This document shows, in pieces, positions 26,404 to 36,060 of a stretch of 64,000 nt of DNA (position 1 is its first letter; every line of letters starts with the position of its first letter). The DNA is from an uncultured Rhizobiaceae bacterium (GTDB lineage Bacteria; Pseudomonadota; Alphaproteobacteria; Rhizobiales; Rhizobiaceae), in contig CATOTF010000002.1 of NCBI GenBank assembly GCA_951813045.1, forward strand, positions 3,720,001-3,784,000, read 5' to 3'. A program made the translations under genes and the position numbers. Under the pieces are notes generated by a model. That model saw only the letters and a list, made by a program, of their open reading frames with translations. It was not told where the DNA came from and ran no database searches.

Positions 26404-27597
26404 TCAATAGGTCTCCACGTGGTAGCGGCCATCTTCGCGCATCACATCTCGAACGGCATGCCATTGCTCACCGAAACTTTCAGCAATGCTTGTCATGGCA
26501 GCCTCGACCCCTTCTTCCATGGCGCGGAGACCGCAGATATAGATGTAGCCGTTTGGGTCATGAAGAAGCTCCGCCACCTCATCTTCCATTTCGCGCAACT
26601 CGTCTTGTACATAGCGTTTCGGCTCGCCTTCAAGGCGGCTGAACACCATGTGTTTTGAAAGCTGCTCATCGGGAATTTTGTTCAAAGGCCCAAAATAAGG
26701 AAGTGATTGAGGCGTCCGCGCCCCGAATACCAGCGTCATTGCGTTTTTAGCATCCGGGTCGGAACGCTGCCGTCGCATCGTGAAAGCGCGAAAAGGGGCG
26801 GACCCGGTTCCTGTGCAAATCATCAGGAGTTTGGCGTCCGAATCATTCGGCATCAGGAAAGTGGAACCAAACGGTCCGGTCACCTGAACTTTATCCCCTT
26901 TTGCAAGGCCGCAGACATAATTGGAGCAGATGCCCTTGTCTTCCCGTTTAACGGTCAGCGACAGGTTGTTGAAGTTGGGGCGCTCCCCATCCCGCGGGCT
27001 GGAGATTGAATAAAGTCTCGGTAAATGGGGCTTTCCCGCATCATCGGTCCCTGGCGCGATAATGCCGATGCTCTGCCCTTCAAGAACGGGGAATGGCAGG
27101 CTCCCGGCATCCAGTATAATGTGGCGCACATCATGGGTCGGGTCGTCCGTCAGCCGATAATTTCCCTGCACGACCATTTCGGCCGGTTTTCCCAAGTTAT
27201 AAAGGCCAATGCTGGCTTTGCTGGCGGAAGCAGGTGCCTTCGCTTTACCCCCTGCACCCGCATGGGCCTCTGCCAACAGCTTTGACATCTCATCGTCCAG
27301 CGCTTCCAACCCAACGGATTCTTCGCTGGCCCCCGCAGCAAATTCCTCTTGCTCTGGAAGTTCTTCAAATCCGAACTGATCATCCAGACTATAGGGCGTC
27401 TTCACCACCCGCCATTCGTCAATCGAGCCGGTTGGGCACACGGGAATGCAATCCATGCAGTAGTTACACTTATCGAAATCCACCACGACATTGTCGTCGT
27501 TATGGGTGATCGCCTCTATGGGACAAGTGTTTTCGCACGTGTAACAACGGATGCAGATTTCCGGGTCGATGAGATGTTGTTTTGCCGGAGCCGTCAT
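26404..27597 (-). CDS. boxA: Benzoyl-CoA 2,3-epoxidase reductase subunit BoxA
   Basis: Passes electrons from NADPH to the di-iron oxygenase BoxB. The N-terminal 65 residues hold two [4Fe-4S] ferredoxin motifs (CIRCYTCENTCP and CNYCMDCIPVCP). An acidic linker follows, then a ferredoxin-NADP reductase module from about 150: FAD motif RLYSIS and nucleotide-binding segments ICTGTGSAPF and YICGLRAMEEG. ATG 27597 overlaps the stop of the upstream VOC gene (ATGA); five extra codons to 27612 are possible but unlikely. The C-terminal residue is Tyr (HVETY), as is usual for this reductase fold. Confidence 0.93.
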   Translation of the reverse strand: MTAPAKQHLIDPEICIRCYTCENTCPIEAITHNDDNVVVDFDKCNYCMDCIPVCPTGSIDEWRVVKTPYSLDDQFGFEELPEQEEFAAGASEESVGLEALDDEMSKLLAEAHAGAGGKAKAPASASKASIGLYNLGKPAEMVVQGNYRLTDDPTHDVRHIILDAGSLPFPVLEGQSIGIIAPGTDDAGKPHLPRLYSISSPRDGERPNFNNLSLTVKREDKGICSNYVCGLAKGDKVQVTGPFGSTFLMPNDSDAKLLMICTGTGSAPFRAFTMRRQRSDPDAKNAMTLVFGARTPQSLPYFGPLNKIPDEQLSKHMVFSRLEGEPKRYVQDELREMEDEVAELLHDPNGYIYICGLRAMEEGVEAAMTSIAESFGEQWHAVRDVMREDGRYHVETY

Positions 27598-27959
27598 GAT
27601 GTTGGTTCCCACAGTTCAATTGGATTACCTTCAGGATCATGAACGCGGGCAAAACGTCCAACCTCAGAATCCCACTCCGCGCGCGTCTCAACTTTGATAT
27701 CGGCGGCTTTCAGTTGTGCAATCATCGCGTCGAGGTCCTTAACGCGAAAATTTATCATCCATGCTTGGGTTAAAGGGCCAAAATAATCTGTATCGGCTTT
27801 GAACGGCGCATGGACGGTTGGCCCTTCTTCCTGAATCCACGGAACACCATCACGAAAGCCAACGCCTAGATGTTCGAGATACCATTTCGCCAGACCTTCC
27901 GGGTCTTCTGCACGAAAGAAGAATCCACCAATTCCGTTCACTTTTTCCATCGTTCCCAT
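27594..27959 (-). CDS. VOC (glyoxalase/bleomycin-resistance) family protein
   Basis: A single vicinal-oxygen-chelate domain of 121 residues, with both beta-alpha-beta modules (GGFFFRAEDPEGLAKWYLEH and WMINFRVKDLDAMIAQLKAA) and the final PEGNPIELWEP. It is embedded between boxB and boxA with start and stop overlaps on both sides (TGATG with boxB, ATGA with boxA), so it is made with the box enzymes. Known box clusters do not need it for the core reactions; a role in handling an epoxide or aldehyde intermediate is a guess. Confidence 0.82.
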   Translation of the reverse strand: MGTMEKVNGIGGFFFRAEDPEGLAKWYLEHLGVGFRDGVPWIQEEGPTVHAPFKADTDYFGPLTQAWMINFRVKDLDAMIAQLKAADIKVETRAEWDSEVGRFARVHDPEGNPIELWEPTS

Positions 27960-29410
27960 CACGCCATATGGAGTTTTACATATTCAAATTCACCCGGTTT
28001 GTTATCGATGCCCACTTTTGGCGGTGCGATCCATCCAGCATATTCCCCTGGCGTTGTGACGGGAACCATCAGGGACTGGATGAAATCGCCATCAGCCGTA
28101 TCCGGCAACCAATCGAATTTCTTCTCATTGTAATCCGTTTCGCCAAGCAAATTACCGTCCGGATTAAACGGTTTTTTGGCAAAGACACCAATCTCACGAT
28201 TAAAAGCTTCATGGGGGAGCTTCATCTCAAACTCGATTCCCATTTTCGCAATCAGTTTGTTCCAGCGCCCAACGCCACCGGCGGCGTCACGGCGGTAATC
28301 ATCCCGCAGGCGCATGTTAACCGCGGTCAGTGCGGGCATGTCCTTCAAGACAATCTGCCCGTCTTCAAACTGGGTAACGGGATAAGTCGCGTCGTTTAAT
28401 TTATGGTCATCATCGAGCCGGTGTTCCATGAACCGCCCTTTGATACCGGAGTTGAACGCGTTAGCCGCATTGGTCGATACCTCCTGGCCAAACAGATCAA
28501 GCGACAGCGTGTAATGCATGTTGAGCTTCTTCTGGATCGTTGGAAGGTCTATAACGCCAAGGCCGCGAATTTTGGCGATGTCATAAGGGTTATCAATGCC
28601 GTTTTCTTTCATCACCTGACAGGTGCGCTCAATCACCCGGCTGACACCTGTTTCACCGACAAACATGTGGTGAGCTTCTTCCGTCAGCATAAACCGGCAG
28701 GTGCGGGACATGGGGTCAAAGCCGGATTGTGCAAGCGACTCCAACTGCATTTTCCCGTCCCGGTCGGTAAAATAGGTGAACATGAAGAACGACAACCAAT
28801 CCGGCGTCTCTTCATTGAACGCACCCAACATGCGCGGCGCTTCGTCAGAACCGGAAGACCGGCGAAGCAGATCATCCGCTTCCTCGCGACCGTTGCGACC
28901 AAAGTATTTTTGCAGCAGATAGACCATTGCCCAAAGATGACGGCCTTCTTCGACGTTCACCTGAAACAGGTTGCGCATGTCGTAAAGTGACGGTGCGGTT
29001 TTGCCGAGAAAGCGCTGCTGTTCCACGGAGCCCGGTTCCGTATCCCCCTGAATGACGATCAGCCGTTGCAGCATAGAGCGGTATTCGCCGGGCACTTCCT
29101 GCCAGGCCGGTTCACCCATATGTTCACCACAGGGAATTTTCCGGTCTTCGACTTCCGGCGCCAGTAGAATACCCCAGCGATATTCCGGCATTTTGACGTA
29201 ATCAAATTTTGCCCAGCCTTTTGGGTCAACACTTACGGCGGTTCGCAGATACACGAGACTGTTTTGAAACTCCTGCGGGATAAGATCATTCCACCAGTTG
29301 ATATAACCGGGATGCCATTTCTCCAGCGCCTTTTGAACGCGCTTGTCTTTCGACAGTTTCACATTGTTGGGGATCAATGTGTCATATTCAACATTCACAA
29401 GATCAAGCAT
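27959..29410 (-). CDS. boxB: Benzoyl-CoA 2,3-epoxidase oxygenase subunit BoxB
   Basis: Di-iron monooxygenase that converts benzoyl-CoA to 2,3-epoxybenzoyl-CoA with O2 and electrons from BoxA. The 483-residue length is typical. Iron ligands are visible in VEEGRHLWAMVYLL and LTEEAHHMFVGETG, each an E-x-x-H arrangement in a helix. ATG 29410 (MLDLVNVEYDTLIPN) has GGAAAG upstream; five further codons to 29425 are in frame but less likely. It is 36 bases downstream of boxC and overlaps the VOC gene by one base (TGATG). Confidence 0.94.
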   Translation of the reverse strand: MLDLVNVEYDTLIPNNVKLSKDKRVQKALEKWHPGYINWWNDLIPQEFQNSLVYLRTAVSVDPKGWAKFDYVKMPEYRWGILLAPEVEDRKIPCGEHMGEPAWQEVPGEYRSMLQRLIVIQGDTEPGSVEQQRFLGKTAPSLYDMRNLFQVNVEEGRHLWAMVYLLQKYFGRNGREEADDLLRRSSGSDEAPRMLGAFNEETPDWLSFFMFTYFTDRDGKMQLESLAQSGFDPMSRTCRFMLTEEAHHMFVGETGVSRVIERTCQVMKENGIDNPYDIAKIRGLGVIDLPTIQKKLNMHYTLSLDLFGQEVSTNAANAFNSGIKGRFMEHRLDDDHKLNDATYPVTQFEDGQIVLKDMPALTAVNMRLRDDYRRDAAGGVGRWNKLIAKMGIEFEMKLPHEAFNREIGVFAKKPFNPDGNLLGETDYNEKKFDWLPDTADGDFIQSLMVPVTTPGEYAGWIAPPKVGIDNKPGEFEYVKLHMA

Positions 29411-29446
29411 CGGTCTTTCCTTCAAAAAGCCGCACGATGGTGCGCG

Positions 29447-31111
29447 CTACACTCTGTTTTTATCGTATTCGCCACGTTTACCGGTACCGTACCGTTGCAG
29501 GGCACCGTTTTCACCCACCGCGTTGGGGCGCTGGAACACCCAGTTTTGCCAGGCGGTTAGTCTTCCGAAAATGCGGGTTTCCATTGTTTCCGGCCCGGCA
29601 AATCGCAGGTTCGCTTCCATCGCGGTCAATGCATCTGGAGAGAAGCTCGCGCGTTCTTCCAAAAAAATGCGCACCTCATCTTCCCAGTCGAGATCATCAT
29701 AAGCAAAGGTCACGAGCCCAAGACGTTCCGCATCATACGCTTCCAGTTCCCCGCCAATTTCCTGTTGGGCTTCATCGACCTTTTCCGGCGTGCCCAAAAA
29801 TCGCGTGGTAAGACGGGTCAGATCATTCGACATGAGGAAAGGGCCAAAATTCGCATGGGTCAATTTGATCGACGCCACGGGTCTGTTGTCTTCCTCAAAG
29901 TCACCTTCCATCATGTAAGACCGATCCACACTGAACAGCAGTTCAGCAAGTATGCCGGTAAAACAGGACCCGTTTTCCACCAGCGCCACGAGAGAGCGGG
30001 ACGTCATATCGATACGTTTCAACACCCGTTTCCAATAGAGACAGATTTCATTGCTGAACCAGTCATCCGCGCGACTGTTCAACATCAGCGCTTCATGGGC
30101 AGCGACCCGTTTTGGGTCGCCTTGGGTTTTAAAAACCAGCACACCTATTTCAAGTTCATTAAACCGCAGGTGTAAAATTACGTCGTCGAGCTCGCGGGCG
30201 AGCCGTAAAATCCACGCCTGATCGCTGAGTTCTCGCTGCACTTCAACCGACGCTGGCGCTTCCTCATCCGGCCCGTTTAACGTGATTGTCGCAACACCAT
30301 TGCCTCGGTCAATATCCACCTCAACGGCGGAATAGGAGATGGAACCATCATCGTGAAACCGCCGGTAAATTGGATTCAATTTAATCCCCGCAACGTCTTT
30401 ACGCGTCTTTGCCTCATCGGCAATGGATTGCGCCCGTTCGCTGACAAAATCATCAAACTTTGAGTTGGCGATAACTTCGTCCACCAATTGCCAATCCTTG
30501 GCGCGGTTACCTTTTATGCCTTCTTCGACCGAGCAGAATACATCGGCCAGATCACGCCGCACTTTGCGTTTGTCCGTCACCCGCGTGAGGCCACCTGTTC
30601 CCGGCAGAACCGCGAGCAACGGCACTTCAGGCAGGGCCACCGATGTGGTCCCGTCATCGGTCATGTAGATTTCATCGCACGCCAGTGCCAGTTCATAGCC
30701 CCCCCCGGCACATGCGCCTTTAACGGCTGCTAAATAATGCTGGCCCGATTCCGCGCCAGCGGCTTCAAATGTATTGCGGGTTTCATTCGTGAATTTACAG
30801 AAATTCACCTTGTGCGCGTGCGCCGCGCCCCCAAGCATCTTGATATTCGCCCCGGCACAAAACACTTTTTCCTTGCCGGACTGCATGACAATCGCGCCAA
30901 CTTCGGGGTGTTCAAAACGCATCCGTTGGACGATATCTGCCAGTTCAATATCAACACCAAGATCATATGAATTGAGCTTCAATTCATACCCATCAAACAG
31001 GCCGCCGTTTTCGTCGACATCCATGATGAGTCGGGCAACCGCCCCATCATACTCAACACGCCAGTGCCTGTATTTTGTCGGGTCGACCTGAAAATTGATT
31101 GCCTTTGTCAT
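29447..31111 (-). CDS. boxC: 2,3-epoxybenzoyl-CoA dihydrolase BoxC
   Basis: Opens the epoxide ring hydrolytically to 3,4-dehydroadipyl-CoA semialdehyde and formate. 554 residues, made of two enoyl-CoA-hydratase-like halves. The first half has oxyanion-hole segments FCAGANIKMLGG and AAVKGACAGGGYELALACDE; the second ends with LVALVENGSCFTGILAELLF. First gene after the internal promoter at 31139-31170. Start ATG 31111; the leader is about 20 bases if the TATAAT box is used. Confidence 0.94.
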   Translation of the reverse strand: MTKAINFQVDPTKYRHWRVEYDGAVARLIMDVDENGGLFDGYELKLNSYDLGVDIELADIVQRMRFEHPEVGAIVMQSGKEKVFCAGANIKMLGGAAHAHKVNFCKFTNETRNTFEAAGAESGQHYLAAVKGACAGGGYELALACDEIYMTDDGTTSVALPEVPLLAVLPGTGGLTRVTDKRKVRRDLADVFCSVEEGIKGNRAKDWQLVDEVIANSKFDDFVSERAQSIADEAKTRKDVAGIKLNPIYRRFHDDGSISYSAVEVDIDRGNGVATITLNGPDEEAPASVEVQRELSDQAWILRLARELDDVILHLRFNELEIGVLVFKTQGDPKRVAAHEALMLNSRADDWFSNEICLYWKRVLKRIDMTSRSLVALVENGSCFTGILAELLFSVDRSYMMEGDFEEDNRPVASIKLTHANFGPFLMSNDLTRLTTRFLGTPEKVDEAQQEIGGELEAYDAERLGLVTFAYDDLDWEDEVRIFLEERASFSPDALTAMEANLRFAGPETMETRIFGRLTAWQNWVFQRPNAVGENGALQRYGTGKRGEYDKNRV

Positions 31112-31138
31112 CTAAACATCTCTGATTTAGTATTATGT

Positions 31139-31170
31139 ATTATAATGCATATATCGTCTCATTTAATGCA
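31139..31170 (-). promoter_or_regulatory. boxC promoter: perfect -10 with two TGCA boxes (likely BoxR operator)
   Basis: On the minus strand a TATAAT (31144-31139) lies 28 bases before the boxC ATG. Directly upstream are two TGCA boxes at 31146-31149 and 31167-31170, with centres 21 bases apart (two helix turns on the same face). They cover the -10/-35 region. No good -35 hexamer is seen. BzdR, the relative of BoxR, binds TGCA repeats; assigning BoxR here is inference. Confidence 0.6.
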
Positions 31171-31202
31171 CAATACCACACAATAACGAATTTCGCAATT
31201 CT

Positions 31203-31673
31203 TTACGGAATATGGATTTCCGGGAAGGCTTCGCATGACCGTGCCGCGACAACGCGGTCCAATTCAGATTTACGCAGCAACATGAGAGGGCCATCTGCCC
31301 ACCCGGTATAGGCCTCTTTGAAACAAACCTCCGCCAATTGAAAAAGACGTTCCGCAGCGCCCTTACGCTCCATCACATCTTTCAAACCGGCATTCGTAAG
31401 GTGAATCACACCCTGAACCAATTGCCGTTCACGGCCATTGGGTTTTGCCCGCAACCAGACGGTTTCCAGAACCTCGTGGGCTTCCCAAAAATACCCGGCT
31501 CTGATGAGCCGAAGCCCGTACAACCAACCGGCATTCTTGCTCGCGGTTTGGTCTTGCGTCACATCTGGGGTGACCTGTTTGACGTGGTCGAGAAACCCCT
31601 CGTCATGCCGGAGTGTAAGACCCGGAATGTAGATATGTTCGGGAAATGGGAATTGTTCATCGGTCAAGATCAA
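31203..31673 (-). CDS. DUF309 family protein
   Basis: 156 residues with the DUF309 core GYFWEAHEVLETVW and RQLVQGVIHLTNAGLKD, an all-helical fold. Function unproven; relatives are often found beside box genes. Start TTG 31673 follows AGGACC, 15 bases after the upstream hydrolase stop. Its 3' end is followed by the boxC promoter. Confidence 0.78.
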   Translation of the reverse strand: MILTDEQFPFPEHIYIPGLTLRHDEGFLDHVKQVTPDVTQDQTASKNAGWLYGLRLIRAGYFWEAHEVLETVWLRAKPNGRERQLVQGVIHLTNAGLKDVMERKGAAERLFQLAEVCFKEAYTGWADGPLMLLRKSELDRVVAARSCEAFPEIHIP

Positions 31674-31688
31674 CAGGTCCTAAAGACA

Positions 31689-32531
31689 TTATTCGACCGC
31701 AGTCCGTGCCGTCTCAACTTTCTCAGATTCGATACGTTGCAACCGCGTTACAAACTCAACGATTGCGGCGCGTGTTTCCACTGGCTTTTCCGTCTGGGGC
31801 GCATGGCCACAATCATCAAAAATCTCCACATCAACCGGGGCGTAACTGCGGGATTCGATCTCTTCAATCTGCGCAAGAGTTCCATATGGATCATCACCGC
31901 CTTGAATCGCCAGAACGGGAACACGCAGATAATCAATCGTCTCCGCCACGTTCCAGTCCTTCATCGCGGGACTAAGCCAGGCATTATTCCAACCGTAAAA
32001 CGCACAATCCACATCAGCGTGATATTTCTCAAGTCTTGCACGCAGGTCACCGGTTTCAAAATCATTCTTAGCGACCAAAATCGCCTCCAGCCCCGTCTCT
32101 TCTCCGAAGAAATGCGGTGCCATGAGCACAGCACCCCGCACCCTTCGATCTCCACTCATACCCGCATGAATAGCTGCAATCGTCGCCCCGTCACTATGGC
32201 CAAACAATATGCCCTCACGAAATCCAATGGCATCAAGAACAGAGGGCAGGACATCCATTGCTTCACGGGTCATATAGTCCGGTGGTCGCGGTAATTCACA
32301 CGGTAAAGATTGACCGTATCCGGCGCGCGAATAGACAAAGACACCATGCCCGGTTTCTTTTGAAAGTATTTGCGGCAGATCACGCCAAAGCGCCACACAT
32401 CCCAGTCCTTCGTGAAGCATGACAATCGTTGGTGCATCCTGGGGGCGTGGCCCAAAACACATGGCCTCCAACTTCACATCGTCAAGTTCAACAAAACCCG
32501 CCACACCGGTTTTCCATTCATAGGGTACCAT
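31689..32531 (-). CDS. Alpha/beta hydrolase in the box operon
   Basis: 280 residues. Oxyanion motif HEGLGCVALW, nucleophile Ser in FGHSDGATIA, acid Asp in IQGGDDPYG, and catalytic His in DDCGHAPQTEKP. No signal peptide, so cytoplasmic. Encoded 5 bases after the benzoate-CoA ligase stop. In this setting it may release benzoate from an ester or recycle a dead-end CoA thioester; the sequence does not decide. Confidence 0.82.
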   Translation of the reverse strand: MVPYEWKTGVAGFVELDDVKLEAMCFGPRPQDAPTIVMLHEGLGCVALWRDLPQILSKETGHGVFVYSRAGYGQSLPCELPRPPDYMTREAMDVLPSVLDAIGFREGILFGHSDGATIAAIHAGMSGDRRVRGAVLMAPHFFGEETGLEAILVAKNDFETGDLRARLEKYHADVDCAFYGWNNAWLSPAMKDWNVAETIDYLRVPVLAIQGGDDPYGTLAQIEEIESRSYAPVDVEIFDDCGHAPQTEKPVETRAAIVEFVTRLQRIESEKVETARTAVE

Positions 32532-32536
32532 GGGCT

Positions 32537-34081
32537 TTAACTGTCTCTCAATTTGAAGCGTTGAATTTTTCCGGTTGCTGTTTTCGGCAGGTCATCGACG
32601 ACCTCCACCCAGCGCGGGTATTTCCATTTCCCAATACGTTGCTGCACATGTTCTTTCAATTCCTGCCCGATATCCGCCGCATCCGCCCCTTCTTTCAGCA
32701 CAACAAAAGCCTTTGGCTTTTCAAGTTCATCGTCATCACGCATGGGAACAACCGCGGCTTCGAGAACCGATTTATGGGCAGATAAAGCCTGTTCCACCTC
32801 AAACGGCGAAACCCAGATGCCGCTGACTTTGAACATATCATCGGTGCGCCCGCAGTAGACCAGCCGACCATCCTCGCGCTTTTCGTATTTATCACCGGTG
32901 CGCGTCCAAAGACCTTCGAACGTTTCCCGGCTCTTTGTTCTTTGGTTCCAGTAATCGGTCGCCGAGGAGTTACCATTGACCAGCAATTCACCGATTTCCC
33001 CGACGTCAACATCCTGCCCCGATTCGTCAACAAGACGAATATCATAACCGGGAACCGCCGTTCCCGACGTCCCGTAAACAACATCCCCGGGCTGGTTCGA
33101 CAGAAAAATATGCAGCATTTCGGTGGACCCGACACCGTCGAGAATTTCAGCGCCACAAATCGCCTGCCAGTTTTTTCCGACCTCCTCGGGAAGCGCCTCA
33201 CCTGCGGAAATACATTTTGTAAGCTTTGTATCAAGAACCCCATTGCCGGTTTCCACATGAGCAACCATAGCCGCATAGAGCGTTGGTACGCCGCAAAATA
33301 TGTTCGGCTTATGAGTGTTGAGAATATCGAAAACGACGTCCGGCGTGGGCCGCCCGCTAAGAAGAATGACCGTCGCACCAACCGACATGGGGAATGTCAG
33401 GGCATTGCCCAAACCATAGGCGAAAAAGAATTTGGCTGCGGAATAGACAACATCATCGGCCTCAATACCCAATACCTGCGCGCCATAGGTGTCGGCCGTA
33501 AATTTCAGACTGCCGTGGACGTGGCGTACCCCTTTGGGCTGACCGGTGGAGCCTGACGAATAAAGCCAAAACGCACTTTCATCCGCTGACACTTCGATAC
33601 CGGGACGCGTCTCGCAAGTCTTGAGCTCATCAGCAAAATTCAAATGATCTTCGGACTCTCCAATCACAAAAACAGATTTCAGATCGGGCAAGTCGGACAG
33701 GATCGATTCCACAACGGGCAGCAAAGCTTGCGATACGAACAGCACCTGCGCGCGACTGTCCCTCAAAATAGTTTTATACACATCCGTCGCTAAAAGCGTG
33801 TTGAGCGCGATGGGAACGACGCCGCATTTCAAACTGCCCCAAAAGATAATCGGAAATTCAATCTGATCAAGAACCAGCACGGCGGCACGGCCTTCGCGGG
33901 GCATTCCGTGTTTTTCATAAAGCGCCGCAATGCGCCCGGATTGTTCGGCCAAATCACCATAGGTCAAGGTGCGCTGCTCACCATCCCCTTCGATGAAGGC
34001 CGGTTTTTGGGAGATCGGGCCATCGGCATGACGGTCGACAAAATAGGCAGCCGCATTTTCGTTCAATTTTTCCTGCGCCAT
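32537..34081 (-). CDS. bclA: Benzoate-CoA ligase
   Basis: AMP-forming acyl-CoA synthetase that activates benzoate to benzoyl-CoA, the substrate of BoxAB. Motifs: P-loop-like YSSGSTGQPKGVRHVHG near residue 175, GVGSTEMLHIFLSN (A5), TGDKYEKREDGRLVYCGR (A7/A8), and the catalytic Lys in PKTATGKIQR at the C-terminus. 514 residues, normal for the benzoate branch. It lies between the TRAP transporter and the hydrolase in the same operon. A 2-aminobenzoate or hydroxybenzoate preference cannot be excluded. Confidence 0.9.
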   Translation of the reverse strand: MAQEKLNENAAAYFVDRHADGPISQKPAFIEGDGEQRTLTYGDLAEQSGRIAALYEKHGMPREGRAAVLVLDQIEFPIIFWGSLKCGVVPIALNTLLATDVYKTILRDSRAQVLFVSQALLPVVESILSDLPDLKSVFVIGESEDHLNFADELKTCETRPGIEVSADESAFWLYSSGSTGQPKGVRHVHGSLKFTADTYGAQVLGIEADDVVYSAAKFFFAYGLGNALTFPMSVGATVILLSGRPTPDVVFDILNTHKPNIFCGVPTLYAAMVAHVETGNGVLDTKLTKCISAGEALPEEVGKNWQAICGAEILDGVGSTEMLHIFLSNQPGDVVYGTSGTAVPGYDIRLVDESGQDVDVGEIGELLVNGNSSATDYWNQRTKSRETFEGLWTRTGDKYEKREDGRLVYCGRTDDMFKVSGIWVSPFEVEQALSAHKSVLEAAVVPMRDDDELEKPKAFVVLKEGADAADIGQELKEHVQQRIGKWKYPRWVEVVDDLPKTATGKIQRFKLRDS

Positions 34082-34101
34082 TATCTTTTAAAACTCCCTG
34101 T

Positions 34102-35424
34102 TCAGTGGAACCACCGTAGCAGCCACAATGTAATCCCTGGAAATGCCACAAGGATGCCCGTTCGGATAATATCAGATGCGACGAAGGGCAGCACAGCCTT
34201 ATAGGTATCAATAATTCTTGTACTGCGGTCCATCGCATTGATGACAAACAGGTTCATCCCGACCGGCGGGGTTATCAACCCGACTTCCACAACGATGAGG
34301 ACCAGAATTCCAAACCAGATCGCCGTTTCCTCACTGGTCAAGCCAAAATCAAGCGCGGAAATAATCGGGAAGAAAATCGGAATGGTCAGCAGGATCATTG
34401 ACAGACTGTCCATGACACAACCGAACACCAGATAAAGCGCCAATATGATGAGCAGAATTACCCACGGACTGAACCCTTGCGAAGTAACGAAAGAGGAAAC
34501 CTCCTGCGGCACCTGGGTCAGCGCCAGAAAGGCGTTAAAGAACCCGGCCCCCAGCACGATGATAAAGATCATGGCCGTATTGCTGGCGGTCGACAGGATG
34601 GAACTGGTAAACGTTTCCCGCGTGAGGCCTTTGTTGGCAAAGGCGATAATGCCCGTCCCGGCAGCGCCAATTGCAGCAGCCTCAGTTGGTGTAAACCAGC
34701 CCAGATAAATGCCGCCTACCACAAGGAAAAACACCAAAAGAACCGGCCAAACATCAAGCAGGGCGATAAACCGTTCTCCATAGGGCACACGTTCGCGCAC
34801 TTGCGCATTACCGGGGCTGAGCCGCATGTAAATCGAGATTGTGATCATATATCCAATGGCCGCAAGGAAGCCGGGAATAAAGGCGGCCAGAAACAGTTTA
34901 GCGATATTCTGTTCCGTCAGGATCGCATAAATTACCAATACGACAGATGGTGGAATCAAGATGCCCAGGGTTCCACCAGCGGCCAATGTTGCTGTCGAAA
35001 GGCCACCGGAATAGCCGTAGCGTTTCAATTCCGGCATCGCCACCTGTCCCATGGTGGCAGCTGTTGCCAAAGACGAGCCGCAGATGGAACCAAACCCGGC
35101 GCAGGCTCCAATCGCTGCCATCGCAACACCGCCCTTGCGGTGTCCAAGCCAGCTTTCCGCCGCTTTGAAAAGGGATGTCGACATGCCGCCAAGGGTCGCG
35201 AACTGCCCCATCAATAAAAACAGAGGCACGATCGAAAGGGAGTAACTTGAGAAAGTTGTAAACGTCTCGGATTTCAGCTTTGCGAGAACAACCAGCGACC
35301 CGCCGGTGACCCAGGCCGTGCCCCCCAGTCCAACCGCCAGCATAGCCAGACCAATGGGCATCCTCAAAAAGATCAGGATCAAAAGAATGGGTAGGGAAAT
35401 GATCCCAAACTGCAGGTCGCTCAA
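34102..35424 (-). CDS. TRAP transporter large permease (DctM)
   Basis: 440 residues, strongly hydrophobic with about 12 membrane segments; family motifs LRMPIGLAMLAVG, GSSLATAATMGQVAMPE and LITPPVGMNLFVINA. It carries the sodium-coupled transport path. Starts at TTG 35424, overlapping the dctQ stop (TTGA). Given its place directly ahead of the benzoate-CoA ligase, the cargo is probably benzoate or a related aromatic acid. Confidence 0.9.
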   Translation of the reverse strand: MSDLQFGIISLPILLILIFLRMPIGLAMLAVGLGGTAWVTGGSLVVLAKLKSETFTTFSSYSLSIVPLFLLMGQFATLGGMSTSLFKAAESWLGHRKGGVAMAAIGACAGFGSICGSSLATAATMGQVAMPELKRYGYSGGLSTATLAAGGTLGILIPPSVVLVIYAILTEQNIAKLFLAAFIPGFLAAIGYMITISIYMRLSPGNAQVRERVPYGERFIALLDVWPVLLVFFLVVGGIYLGWFTPTEAAAIGAAGTGIIAFANKGLTRETFTSSILSTASNTAMIFIIVLGAGFFNAFLALTQVPQEVSSFVTSQGFSPWVILLIILALYLVFGCVMDSLSMILLTIPIFFPIISALDFGLTSEETAIWFGILVLIVVEVGLITPPVGMNLFVINAMDRSTRIIDTYKAVLPFVASDIIRTGILVAFPGITLWLLRWFH

Positions 35425-36032
35425 GGCTCCACCTCACCCTTAATCTGGGTTATTGGTGCACTCGCCATCGCGTCGCGGGCGTGAAGCCAGACGGAATAAA
35501 GCGCGATGATTGAGGCAAATACGGCAGCGATCGAACACACCGCATAAGCCCACCAGACAGGCATTTGCAGCAGGAAAGTCGTTTCCTCATAACGCATTTT
35601 ATCGCTCATTCCAACAGACAGACGCCAGGTAATGAGGATGATAACAAAGGCGAAAAGAGCTTCCCAAAATAGTGCCAAAAATCGATTCATACCTTGAGGA
35701 AAATAAGACGTGAACAGTTCCACCGTCGCATGACCGCGATTAAGCTGGCACCAGGGAAGAAACAAAAAAATAGCGAGTGCGATACCGGCTTCCACCAATT
35801 CATAGTCACCATTAATTGGGCCAAAAGCGCGAAAAAACCCGCCGGCAAACGCAAGGTAATTTGCGATAAAATCCGAATGGCCAATCGAATTGGCAATACG
35901 GCCCAACACGCTCAAACAAGTGATCGCGATAAGGGTGATCAACACAAGACCACCCAGTATAGCAAGCAGTCTTGCCAATCCGGTCATGACACGATTCAAA
36001 GTCGCCCCTCCCAAATACGTCAGAAAACTCAT
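35421..36032 (-). CDS. TRAP transporter small permease (DctQ)
   Basis: 203 residues with four membrane helices and the conserved LPWCQLNRGHATVELF. ATG 36032 has no Shine-Dalgarno sequence. A TTG at 35999 (LNRVMTGLARLL) is preceded by GGGAGGGG at good spacing and may be the true start. It follows the terminator-like hairpin after dctP, so it is probably made at a lower level than the binding protein. Confidence 0.85.
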   Translation of the reverse strand: MSFLTYLGGATLNRVMTGLARLLAILGGLVLITLIAITCLSVLGRIANSIGHSDFIANYLAFAGGFFRAFGPINGDYELVEAGIALAIFLFLPWCQLNRGHATVELFTSYFPQGMNRFLALFWEALFAFVIILITWRLSVGMSDKMRYEETTFLLQMPVWWAYAVCSIAAVFASIIALYSVWLHARDAMASAPITQIKGEVEP

Positions 36033-36060
36033 CAAAAGACGTGGGAAAAATCAGGAAAAA

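Noticed and set aside
34477-35217. A 246-codon plus-strand frame opposite dctM
   Set aside because: Low-complexity, charged translation opposite a clear membrane protein; not coding.
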